In this document: positions 1 through 5,918 of the stretch, piece by piece
Numbering within the stretch: position 1 is the stretch's first letter
How the letters are laid out: every line of letters begins with the position of its first letter
NCBI GenBank assembly: GCA_934561725.1
Contig: CAKTGW010000004.1
Coordinates: forward strand, 1-12,964
Length of the DNA: 12,964 nucleotides
Source: an uncultured Oscillospiraceae bacterium
GTDB lineage: Bacteria > Bacillota > Clostridia > Oscillospirales > Oscillospiraceae
Reading direction: 5' to 3'
Program-made: the position numbers and the translations under genes
Notes under the pieces: model-generated
What the model saw: the letters and a program-made list of their open reading frames with translations, nothing else
What the model was told of the DNA's origin: nothing
The model's database searches: none

Positions 1-10
1 AGATTTCACT

Positions 11-66
11 CCTTAGCAAGGCTCCCCTTGGGCTCAAGGGGAGCTGTCAGCGCAGCTGACTGAGGG
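11..66. repeat. Tandem-hairpin intergenic repeat element
   Basis: Two perfect hairpins stand side by side. The first pairs GCTCCCCTTG (21-30) with CAAGGGGAGC (35-44) around a 4-nt loop. The second pairs GTCAGC (46-51) with GCTGAC (55-60) around a 3-nt loop and is followed by TGAGGGG. A smaller CCTT/AAGG stem precedes them at 11-21. No T-run follows, so this is not a simple terminator. From memory, repeats of the form AAGGGGAGCTGTC...GACTGAGGGG are scattered in many copies between genes in Faecalibacterium-like Clostridia. Only one copy is visible here, so repeat status rests on that recollection. Confidence 0.6.
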
Positions 67-133
67 GATCGTGTCCTTATCGGCCTCCTGCGGGAATATA
101 GAGATATTTTTTATTGCTCAGTTTAAAAAGCAA

Positions 134-168
134 TTGACACAAAAAAGAATTCATGTTAAAATTTTAAC
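134..168 (+). promoter_or_regulatory. Promoter with palindromic operator-like site upstream of the FNT channel gene
   Basis: A consensus -35 box TTGACA (134-139) and a -10 box TAAAAT (157-162) are separated by 17 bp. The -10 box is embedded in the perfect 14-bp palindrome GTTAAAATTTTAAC (155-168). A dimeric regulator bound there would block RNA polymerase, so it is a plausible repressor operator, though AT-rich palindromes can arise by chance. The ribosome binding site GGGAGGG (178-184) lies 8 nt before the ATG at 193. Confidence 0.75.
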
Positions 169-192
169 TATAAAAACGGGAGGGCAAAAAGA

Positions 193-822
193 ATGGGCAG
201 GATTTTCACATTTATACATGCGGTTCAGGCCGGCATAGCAATCTCCATAGGCGGTACGGCATTCCTTTCAATAGAGAATCGGGTTGCCGGCGCGGTATTT
301 TTTACAGTCGGACTGTTCATTATCGTCACTCTGGGGCAGAATCTATATACGGGAAAGGTATGCTATATCTTTGAAAAGGACAGGGAGTTCTGCATCAGCG
401 TACCGATCATCTGGCTGGGAAATCTGCTGGGAGCCTGGATGACGGGGATGCTTCTGCGCCTGACCCGTATAGGACCCGGACTGGCGGAAAAAGCCGGACA
501 GCTCTGCACAGTCAAGCTGAACGACAGTGTGCTCAGTATTTTTATCCTGTCGGTGTTCTGCAATATCCTGATTTATATCGCTGTAGAGAACTTTAACAGC
601 AACCGGCATGAGATCGGAAAATATGCGGCATTGTTCCTGGGCGTGCCGGTTTTTATCCTGTGCGGATTTGAGCACTGCGTGGCGAACATGTACTATTTTT
701 CCGTGGCGGCCGCATGGAGCGGTAAGGCCTTTCTGTATCTTTTGGTCATGACGGCAGGCAATGCGGTGGGCGGCTGGATCTTTCCTGTAGTCCGGCGGCT
801 GAAAAGTAAATATGCAGTATAG
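193..822 (+). CDS. Formate/nitrite transporter (FNT) family channel, compact form
   Basis: This 209-residue, six-helix inner-membrane channel of the FocA/NirC family would pass small monovalent anions such as formate, nitrite or hydrosulfide. By eye alignment to E. coli FocA, the pore residues are all kept: F37, L41 and T53 (FocA F75, L79, T91), K108 (K156), F154 (F202) and H161 (H209), the last in the family signature GFEHCVANM. N77 in helix 3 and the NAVGGW motif near the C-terminus are also typical. Family members usually have about 250-285 residues. This one lacks most of the cytoplasmic N-terminal helix, and the loop between helices 1 and 2 is very short. The start is set by GGGAGGG 8 nt upstream; no in-frame earlier start has a better site. 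It appears monocistronic, with its own promoter and terminator. Substrate cannot be read from sequence. Confidence 0.9.
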   Translation: MGRIFTFIHAVQAGIAISIGGTAFLSIENRVAGAVFFTVGLFIIVTLGQNLYTGKVCYIFEKDREFCISVPIIWLGNLLGAWMTGMLLRLTRIGPGLAEKAGQLCTVKLNDSVLSIFILSVFCNILIYIAVENFNSNRHEIGKYAALFLGVPVFILCGFEHCVANMYYFSVAAAWSGKAFLYLLVMTAGNAVGGWIFPVVRRLKSKYAV

Positions 823-838
823 CGCTCAGCCAAAGAGC

Positions 839-1561
839 TTATCTCAGGCGTGCCGGATCCGGCACGCCTTTTTGTATAAGGCGGAGAACAGGGTGGGAAT
901 AGAGTGCGCCCCAGACAAGGGCCAGTGCGGGAAAATACAGCAGTCCGTGCCAGGGCAGAACGGCGGCAGCCCACTCCAGAGGCGAATCCGCGGCCGGAAA
1001 GAGCAGAAAGAGATAGTTCACCCGGAGAAGACGATCCATGCCGTATACGGCCAGCCCATAGAGCGACAGAATGAAGCTGCAAAGGGGCAGCCGCTGCGGA
1101 GACGGATGAAATAGGCCGCTGCAGAGCATAGCCGCAGAGTAGGCACAGATGAGCATGTGGATACCGAAGGAGCTCAGAAACAAAAAGCTGCCGGCAGGAT
1201 AGTGGAGCCAGTCCGGGAACAACAGAGCTGTGAGGGCGCCGGGGGCCAGCGTAGAATAGATGAGCTCACCGGCCAGCTGTCCACACTGCGCTTCGTGAAA
1301 GAGGCAGACATAGACTGCGGCACCGCAAAGATGAAAGGGCAGAAAGCCCGTATCCAGACGGCCGCATATAAACAGAGTAAGTACCCGGAAAAATTCGGCC
1401 AGAAGGAGAAGCAGCGCGGCGGCTCTGGCGGCGCAATGCCCTCTGCGGGCCATATATCCGCTCCAGATACAGAGAAACAGAGTGTTCCAAAGCCACATCA
1501 GGTGCAGAGGCGAAAATAAAGTGGTGCCGCCGGTCGGCTCAAAGACAAAAAAGCTGTTCAT
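839..1561 (-). CDS. TIGR02206/YwaF-like integral membrane protein (TMEM164-related)
   Basis: This 240-residue protein has about six to seven hydrophobic segments. It carries motifs I associate with the TIGR02206/YwaF family: an early His in FSPLHLM (H20), LPFHLC (residues 74-79), a His in the central helix (H135), and a VNYLFL motif (N182-Y183) near a Pro-rich loop. The family is related to eukaryotic TMEM164, reported to be a phospholipid acyltransferase using a Cys and His in the membrane; C79 in the HLC motif would be the matching Cys. Extending that activity to this protein is inference, and bacterial members are otherwise uncharacterised. The start is supported by GGGGAGGTGAG directly before the ATG. 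The gene stands alone, converging on the FNT gene with 16 nt between stop codons. Its leader contains a terminator-like hairpin. Confidence 0.8.
   Translation of the reverse strand: MNSFFVFEPTGGTTLFSPLHLMWLWNTLFLCIWSGYMARRGHCAARAAALLLLLAEFFRVLTLFICGRLDTGFLPFHLCGAAVYVCLFHEAQCGQLAGELIYSTLAPGALTALLFPDWLHYPAGSFLFLSSFGIHMLICAYSAAMLCSGLFHPSPQRLPLCSFILSLYGLAVYGMDRLLRVNYLFLLFPAADSPLEWAAAVLPWHGLLYFPALALVWGALYSHPVLRLIQKGVPDPARLR
846..873 (+). terminator. Rho-independent terminator of the FNT gene, inside the opposing coding region
   Basis: A perfect 24-bp palindrome (846-869) is followed by TTTTT (869-873) on the plus strand, giving a strong terminator 24 nt after the FNT stop. On the minus strand the palindrome encodes GVPDPARL at the end of the converging membrane-protein gene, and no T-run follows in that direction. 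It therefore acts mainly on plus-strand transcripts. Confidence 0.85.
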
Positions 1562-1601
1562 AGCTCACCTCCCCAGCATGTATTATGTACAGGATCGCCG
1601 T

Positions 1602-1629
1602 GAAAAAAACGCGGGATGCTGCAATCCCG
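1602..1629 (-). terminator. Terminator-like hairpin in the leader of the YwaF-like gene
   Basis: Read on the minus strand, a CGGGAT/ATCCCG stem (1612-1629) with a 6-nt loop is followed after CG by seven T residues (1602-1608). It lies about 40 nt upstream of the start codon at 1561. No minus-strand gene lies just upstream for it to terminate. It is either an attenuator in the leader of that gene or a block to transcription arising from the divergent riboswitch promoter region. I see no convincing minus-strand promoter. Confidence 0.55.
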
Positions 1630-1688
1630 GGCTTTAAACAGTTTTTATGGGATTTTCGTGTTTTTTCATATGTTTTTAATAATCTGTC

Positions 1689-1716
1689 TTGACAAACGTC
1701 GTTTTGGGCATATAAT
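1689..1716 (+). promoter_or_regulatory. Sigma-A promoter for the riboswitch and NhaC-type transporter
   Basis: Perfect consensus boxes: TTGACA at 1689-1694 and TATAAT at 1711-1716, with a 16-bp spacer. Transcription would start near 1723, just before the riboswitch aptamer. A perfect promoter followed by a riboswitch suggests control by premature termination, not by initiation. Confidence 0.9.
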
Positions 1717-1731
1717 GGATGCAAAGCAAAT

Positions 1732-1892
1732 TGATAGAGGCGCGGTATGCCAAGAGTATCTCTCCAAGCACGGACGGACATCCGGAGAGAAAAAGGGGCT
1801 GCTGCCGAAGTAGACTGCGGCGCTGTCCGGCGCGGGGCTGCTGGGCTGTCGGATAATATCCGCCGGACTGTCACGCAAGTGGAGCGCTGTCA
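1732..1892 (+). ncRNA. Lysine riboswitch (L-box) aptamer
   Basis: The conserved primary motifs of the lysine aptamer appear in order: TGATAGAGG..GC (P1 5' strand, 1732 on), CAAGAGTAT (loop-E-like motif, 1751-1759), a TCTCTCC/GGAGAGA helix (1759-1765 with 1784-1790), GGGGCTGCTGCCGAAG (1795-1810), the CTGGGC stretch (1841-1846), ACTGTCAC with a GCAA tetraloop and GTGGAGCGCTGTCA ending at 1892. P1 forms from TGATAG (1732-1737) and CTGTCA (1887-1892). Length is about 160 nt, slightly short of typical. Such aptamers bind lysine and switch off biosynthesis or uptake genes. The transporter ORF stays open upstream across this RNA, but the real start is at 2005. Confidence 0.94.
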
Positions 1893-1902
1893 TGTTGTCC
1901 AG

Positions 1903-1969
1903 ATCGCCGTCTTTTCAGGCGGTTTTGCTCGTCATGCACCGGTGTTCCGCCGGACATGGCGATTTTTTA
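1903..1969 (+). terminator. Riboswitch expression platform: intrinsic terminator
   Basis: ATCGCC (1903-1908) pairs with GGCGAT (1958-1963), and inside it GGCGG (1918-1922) pairs with CCGCC (1947-1951); the helix runs into TTTTTT (1963-1968). This is the expected lysine-bound OFF structure. TGTCC (1896-1900), next to the P1 3' strand, can instead pair with GGACA (1952-1956), which is incompatible with the terminator and is a candidate part of the antiterminator. The switch details are my hand folding. Confidence 0.75.
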
Positions 1970-2004
1970 TTGCCCGCCTCACAATAAGAGAAGGAGACAG
2001 AAAA

Positions 2005-3639
2005 ATGAAGAGACACAACCGCACGCTGCTTAGCCTGCTGCTGGTCGTGGTGCTGGTCTGCCTGCTGTCCGTAACCGTATTTGCGGCTGACGGAGAAGCA
2101 GAGGAGCCGGTCAGCAACATGTATGCCAGCTTCTGGGCTCTGGTTCCCCCAATCGTGGCTATCGTATTGGCCCTGATCACCAAGGAAGCTTATTCCTCCC
2201 TGTTCATCGGTATTGTTGTAGGTGCACTGTTCTACTGCAACTTTGCACCTGTGGCTACGCTGGACACCCTGCTCAATGACGGACTGATCACCGCAATTGC
2301 CGACAATGCCGGTATCTTCCTGTTCCTGGTACTGCTGGGCATCATTGTTGCACTGGTCAACGCTTCTGGCGGAAGTGCCGCCTTTGGCCGTTGGGCGCAG
2401 AAGAATATCAAGTCCAGAGTCGGTGCCAGCCTGGCGACCTTTGCACTGGGTGTCCTGATTTTTATTGATGACTATTTCAACTGCCTGACTGTCGGTTCAG
2501 TTATGCTCCCGGTTACGGACGGACACCGTATCTCCCGCGTAAAGCTGGCCTATCTGATTGATGCAACTGCCGCACCTATCTGCATGATCGCCCCCATTTC
2601 TTCATGGGCGGCAGCGGTTTCCGGTGTGGCTGCGGATCTGGATACCGGTATCAGCGGCATTCAGCTGTTTATCAGCGCGATCCCCTATAACTTCTATTCC
2701 CTGCTGACCTTTGTGTTTGTTATCGCACTGTCCTTCATGAAGTTTGATTACGGCCCCATGAAGGCCTATGAGCTGAAGGCCCAGAACGAGGGCGACCTGA
2801 GCGCCGTGACCGGTTCCGATGAGGAAGCCGGCAATCCCAAGGGCAAGGTCATCGATTTGGTTCTCCCGGTCCTGGTTCTGATCGTTACCTGCACAGTGGG
2901 TATGATCTATGTCGGCGGCTTCTTCGGTGTAGATGCCTGGGGCGGAACCGATTATGCCGGTGACTTTGTAGGCGCTTTCGGCAATACCGATGCGTTTATT
3001 GGCTTGCCCTGGGGCGCGATCATCGCCCTGGTCGTCATCGTTATTTATCTTGTGGCCCGCCGTGTGCTGACCTTTAAAGAGGCAATGAGCTGTGTCCCCA
3101 AGGGCTTTATTGCCATGGTTCCTCCCATCACCATTCTGGTTATGGCTGTCAGCCTGAAAACCATGACCAGCGGCCTGGGCGCAGATGTGTTCGTCCATGA
3201 CCTGATGTTCGGTGCCAGCCAGAGCCTGTACAGCATGCTGCCCGCTGTTATCTTCATCGTGGCCTGCATCCTGGCTTTTGCATCCGGAACCAGCTGGGGT
3301 ACCTTTGGTATTCTGATCCCCATTGTTACTGCGATCTTCCCCACAGACAGCACTCTGCTTACCATTGGTATTTCGGCCTGCTGCGCCGGTGCCGTCTGCG
3401 GCGATCACTGCTCTCCCATTTCGGATACTACGATTATGGCTTCTGCCGGTGCCCAGTGTGAGCACGTCAACCATGTATCCACGCAGCTGCCCTATGCCAT
3501 TACCGTGGCCATTGTAAGCTTTGTCACCTATATTGTGGCCGGCTTTGTGCAGAATGCGATCATCTGCTTTGCAGTCGGCGCTGTCCTCCTTGTAGGTACG
3601 CTCTTCGTCCTGCGCAGCATGACTGCCAAAAAGGCATAA
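2005..3639 (+). CDS. NhaC-superfamily transporter, probable lysine transporter
   Basis: This 544-residue polytopic membrane protein belongs to the Na_H_antiporter (NhaC, COG1757) superfamily. It starts with a basic, hydrophobic signal-like segment ending VTVFAAD (about residues 1-28), followed by roughly eleven membrane segments. Family motifs are FIDDYFNCLTVGS in the first half, GTSWGTFGI (428-436) and SPISDTTI (470-477) followed by CEHVNH and TQLPYA. The ATG at 2005 is chosen because AAGGAGA stands 8 nt before it; the open frame runs upstream to 1747 only because the riboswitch lacks stops. NhaC proteins exchange Na+ with H+ or move organic cations and amino acids. Lysine-riboswitch control points to lysine as the substrate, probably uptake since the switch normally turns genes off with lysine. 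The direction is inference. The gene is monocistronic, bounded by two terminators. Confidence 0.9.
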   Translation: MKRHNRTLLSLLLVVVLVCLLSVTVFAADGEAEEPVSNMYASFWALVPPIVAIVLALITKEAYSSLFIGIVVGALFYCNFAPVATLDTLLNDGLITAIADNAGIFLFLVLLGIIVALVNASGGSAAFGRWAQKNIKSRVGASLATFALGVLIFIDDYFNCLTVGSVMLPVTDGHRISRVKLAYLIDATAAPICMIAPISSWAAAVSGVAADLDTGISGIQLFISAIPYNFYSLLTFVFVIALSFMKFDYGPMKAYELKAQNEGDLSAVTGSDEEAGNPKGKVIDLVLPVLVLIVTCTVGMIYVGGFFGVDAWGGTDYAGDFVGAFGNTDAFIGLPWGAIIALVVIVIYLVARRVLTFKEAMSCVPKGFIAMVPPITILVMAVSLKTMTSGLGADVFVHDLMFGASQSLYSMLPAVIFIVACILAFASGTSWGTFGILIPIVTAIFPTDSTLLTIGISACCAGAVCGDHCSPISDTTIMASAGAQCEHVNHVSTQLPYAITVAIVSFVTYIVAGFVQNAIICFAVGAVLLVGTLFVLRSMTAKKA

Positions 3640-3645
3640 AAAAAC

Positions 3646-3678
3646 AAAAGGCATCTGTCCTATGAACAGATGCCTTTT
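3646..3678. terminator. Bidirectional terminator after the NhaC-type gene
   Basis: AAAAGGCATCTGT (3646-3658) pairs perfectly with ACAGATGCCTTTT (3666-3678) around a 7-nt loop. A-runs on the left and T-runs on the right make it able to stop transcripts from both directions. Confidence 0.9.
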
Positions 3679-3692
3679 ATAACAGTATTTGT

Positions 3693-3727
3693 AAGGCCGG
3701 AACGAACAGTTCCGGCCTTTTCCTTTT
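3693..3727. terminator. Second terminator between the converging transporter and cardiolipin synthase genes
   Basis: AAGGCCGGAAC (3693-3703) pairs with GTTCCGGCCTT (3709-3719) around GAACA, followed by a T-rich stretch to 3727. The T-run is good on the plus strand and weak on the minus strand. The minus-strand cardiolipin synthase transcript ends just before it and is probably stopped here or at the stronger hairpin at 3646-3678. Confidence 0.85.
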
Positions 3728-3736
3728 TATTAAGAG

Positions 3737-5275
3737 TTACATGAGGGGAGCAAATACGCGGAGGAATTCCTGCCACAGCCGGCGCAGTCCGGAGCAGCGG
3801 CAGTCCTCAGCGCCCATCTCGTGACAAACCTCCAGAGTTGCAAGAAAGTCCTGCTTGACCTGGGCCACGGCTTTAGAGCCGTGCATCCAGACGCCGCATT
3901 CAAAATTCAGATACAGGCTGCGGTAATCCAGGTTGGTGGTGCCCACAGTGGCAACAACGTCGTCAGAGACAAAGGTTTTGGAATGCATAAAACCGCCGGT
4001 ATATTGGTAGATACGCACACCGGAACGGATCAGCTGCCGGTAATAGGACTGGGTCGTAAAGTGAACGAATTTTTTGTCGGCCTTATCGGGGGTGATAATG
4101 CGTACATCCACGCCGCTCTTGGCACACAGAGACAGGGCGGAGGCCAGCGTGTCGTCTACGATCAGATATGGCGAGCAGATGTAGAGATAATCCTTGGCAG
4201 AGTTGATGATCTGCAGGTAAACATGCTCACCCACATTCTCATCGTCCACGGGGCTGTCGGCATAGGGGAGCACATAGCCGTCGTCCGGTACAGTACAGCT
4301 TTCGGTATGCCAGGGATAGAACCGGAGGTAGTCCTCACGGATATGCCGGGTCAGCTCCCACTGCTCCAGAAAGATCACTGTGAGGTTCCAGGCGGCTTCG
4401 CCTTCCAGGCGGAGGGCGGAATCCTTCCAGTGGCCGTGCTTTTCGATGCGGTTGATATATTCATCGGCCAGATTGATGCCGCCGGTGTAGGCGATCTTTC
4501 CGTCAATGGAGCAGATCTTCCGGTGGTCGCGGTTGTTCTGCATTGCGCTGACAAAGGGAGTAAAAGGATTGAATACCGAGCATTTTATGCCGTTTTCTTC
4601 CAGATGCCGGTCAAAATCCGGCGGAAGAGTGAGAAAGCAGCCCATGTCATCATACAGCAGGCGCACGTCTATGCCCTCATAGGCTTTGCGCCGGAGAATT
4701 TCAAAAATCGCATCCCACATAGCGCCTTCACTGACGATGAAATACTCCAGAAAAATATAGTGTTCTGCGGTCTCCAGATCCCGGAGCAGGGCCTCAAAGA
4801 AATATTCACCGGGTGAATAGTATTGGGTCTGCGTGTGACGGCAGACAGGGAAACGGGTAAAATTCTGAAGGTAGTTCAGGCCGGTGCTGTGGGTCCGGCA
4901 GGCGGCGCGGGCGTCCTCATAGCAGGATGGATTCATGGCGAAGCTGGGCTGTGCCCTGAATACGATCTCGTTGATCCGGCGATTCAGACGTTTGGTACCG
5001 GACTGCGCACGGAAAAGAAAATAGAAGGGAATTCCGACCACAGGGACCAGAAGCAGAAGAACGACCCAGACCATGCGATAGCCGCTTTCCTGATTGTTGC
5101 TGATGATGCGCAGTGCCAGCAGAACGCTGATGACCTGGAGCAGCGGCCCCATCCAGGTGGAGGCGATGGTCTGACCGATCAGAGAATAGACCAGCACGGC
5201 GATTTGCGCCAGCAGCAGAACGATAATAATAACACGGCGTACGAACAGAGTTCTCCACCAGGGCTTGTTTTTCAT
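3737..5275 (-). CDS. cls: Cardiolipin synthase, phospholipase D family
   Basis: The 512-residue membrane enzyme condenses two phosphatidylglycerols to cardiolipin and glycerol. Order of parts: hydrophobic helices at about 13-34 and 41-58, a PLDc_N segment with LLLLVPVVGIPFYFLF (about 73-88), then two PLD catalytic repeats. HKD motif 1 has H251, K253 and D258 (HRKICSIDG); HKD motif 2 has H431, K433 and D438 (HSKTFVSDD), each followed by the usual GG/GT-x-N-L-D pattern. Both active sites look intact and the length is normal for Gram-positive Cls. The start is supported by AGGAGG (5281-5286), 5 nt before the ATG. The gene has its own promoter and is separated from the lipoprotein unit behind it by a terminator. 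It may also act on other anionic phospholipids. Confidence 0.95.
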   Translation of the reverse strand: MKNKPWWRTLFVRRVIIIVLLLAQIAVLVYSLIGQTIASTWMGPLLQVISVLLALRIISNNQESGYRMVWVVLLLLVPVVGIPFYFLFRAQSGTKRLNRRINEIVFRAQPSFAMNPSCYEDARAACRTHSTGLNYLQNFTRFPVCRHTQTQYYSPGEYFFEALLRDLETAEHYIFLEYFIVSEGAMWDAIFEILRRKAYEGIDVRLLYDDMGCFLTLPPDFDRHLEENGIKCSVFNPFTPFVSAMQNNRDHRKICSIDGKIAYTGGINLADEYINRIEKHGHWKDSALRLEGEAAWNLTVIFLEQWELTRHIREDYLRFYPWHTESCTVPDDGYVLPYADSPVDDENVGEHVYLQIINSAKDYLYICSPYLIVDDTLASALSLCAKSGVDVRIITPDKADKKFVHFTTQSYYRQLIRSGVRIYQYTGGFMHSKTFVSDDVVATVGTTNLDYRSLYLNFECGVWMHGSKAVAQVKQDFLATLEVCHEMGAEDCRCSGLRRLWQEFLRVFAPLM

Positions 5276-5317
5276 TGAGGCCTCCTGACGGCAGAAGATT
5301 GAAGATTTATAAGTTAT

Positions 5318-5347
5318 ATTATGACAGGGCGTTTACACATTTGTCAA
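5318..5347 (-). promoter_or_regulatory. Promoter of cls
   Basis: On the minus strand, -35 TTGACA (5347-5342) and -10 CATAAT (5323-5318) are 18 bp apart, about 40 nt upstream of the cls start codon. Position downstream of the lipoprotein terminator makes cls an independent transcript. Confidence 0.8.
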
Positions 5348-5384
5348 GCCGGAGTGAAAAACAGTTCCTTAAACTGAGGAATAT

Positions 5385-5411
5385 AAAAGCCGCCTGCAAA
5401 CGCAGACGGCT
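5385..5411 (-). terminator. Terminator of the SGNH-DUF4358 lipoprotein unit
   Basis: On the minus strand AGCCGTCTGC (5411-5402) pairs with GCAGGCGGCT (5397-5388), with one G-T wobble and a 4-nt loop, followed by TTTATATT. It begins 5 nt after the DUF4358 stop codon. Confidence 0.88.
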
Positions 5412-5416
5412 GGAGT

Positions 5417-5884
5417 TTATTTCATATATTTGTCGATGATCTCGCCGGCAGCCTTGGCATCGGCTGCGGTAACATAAATCGAATAGACGCCGCTGCTGCG
5501 GAGAATGGCCGATTTCAATTTAGGAACTTCGGCGGGAGCGTAATTTTCATAGGCGGCGATCTGGCTGCTTACGCGATCCTTCAGAGCGTCGGCAATGGCC
5601 TTTGCACTGTCCGCGTCCTTGGCCTTAAATACGGCGATCTCTTCAGCTGTGGCTCCTGTACCCAGATATACGGAGCAGCTGTCTACCTGCGAAGCGTCGA
5701 TGCCATAGAGCTCCAGAGCAACGTCCAGATCCATTTCGCTGAGCAGATCTGTAAAGCAGCTGCTGTCCAGCAGCTCCGCTGTCAGGTCGCTGGGGGCAAA
5801 ATCTGTCTGCGGGGCACTGCCGCCGCAGGCACACAGAGCCGTCAGAAAAACCAGAGAGAGTAGGAGAAAAACAAATTTTTTCAT
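5417..5884 (-). CDS. DUF4358-like lipoprotein
   Basis: This 155-residue exported protein begins with a short type II signal peptide (MKKFVFLLLSLVFLTALCAC); the lipobox is L17-C18-A19-C20, with Cys20 lipidated. The mature part resembles DUF4358: an acidic region (LTAELLDSSCFTDLLSEMD), then ELYGID, an EEIAVFKA motif and an alternating alpha/beta pattern ending in GEIIDKYMK. The family has no known activity and occurs mostly in Clostridia. AAAGGA lies 10 nt before the ATG, which is a somewhat wide spacing. It follows the SGNH lipoprotein by 34 nt in the same transcript, and from memory DUF4358 genes often sit near SGNH or O-acyltransferase genes, so a joint envelope role is likely but unproven. 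Confidence 0.85.
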   Translation of the reverse strand: MKKFVFLLLSLVFLTALCACGGSAPQTDFAPSDLTAELLDSSCFTDLLSEMDLDVALELYGIDASQVDSCSVYLGTGATAEEIAVFKAKDADSAKAIADALKDRVSSQIAAYENYAPAEVPKLKSAILRSSGVYSIYVTAADAKAAGEIIDKYMK

Positions 5885-5918
5885 TCCGCAACGATCCTTT
5901 ATGAGTATTGGCGGCGGC

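Noticed and set aside
812..1519. Plus-strand open frames opposite the YwaF-like gene
   Set aside because: Products are polar and featureless, while the minus frame encodes a coherent membrane protein with a strong ribosome binding site.
1747..2004. N-terminal extension of the NhaC-type protein by 86 residues
   Set aside because: The open frame crosses the lysine aptamer and terminator; the ATG at 2005 has AAGGAGA and begins a normal signal-like helix.
2602..3654. Minus-strand open frame opposite the NhaC-type gene
   Set aside because: Antisense shadow with low-complexity His/Gly/Asp-rich product and overlap of the terminator.
3821..4816. Plus-strand open frame opposite cls
   Set aside because: Antisense to both HKD motifs of cardiolipin synthase; no start signals or recognisable domain.
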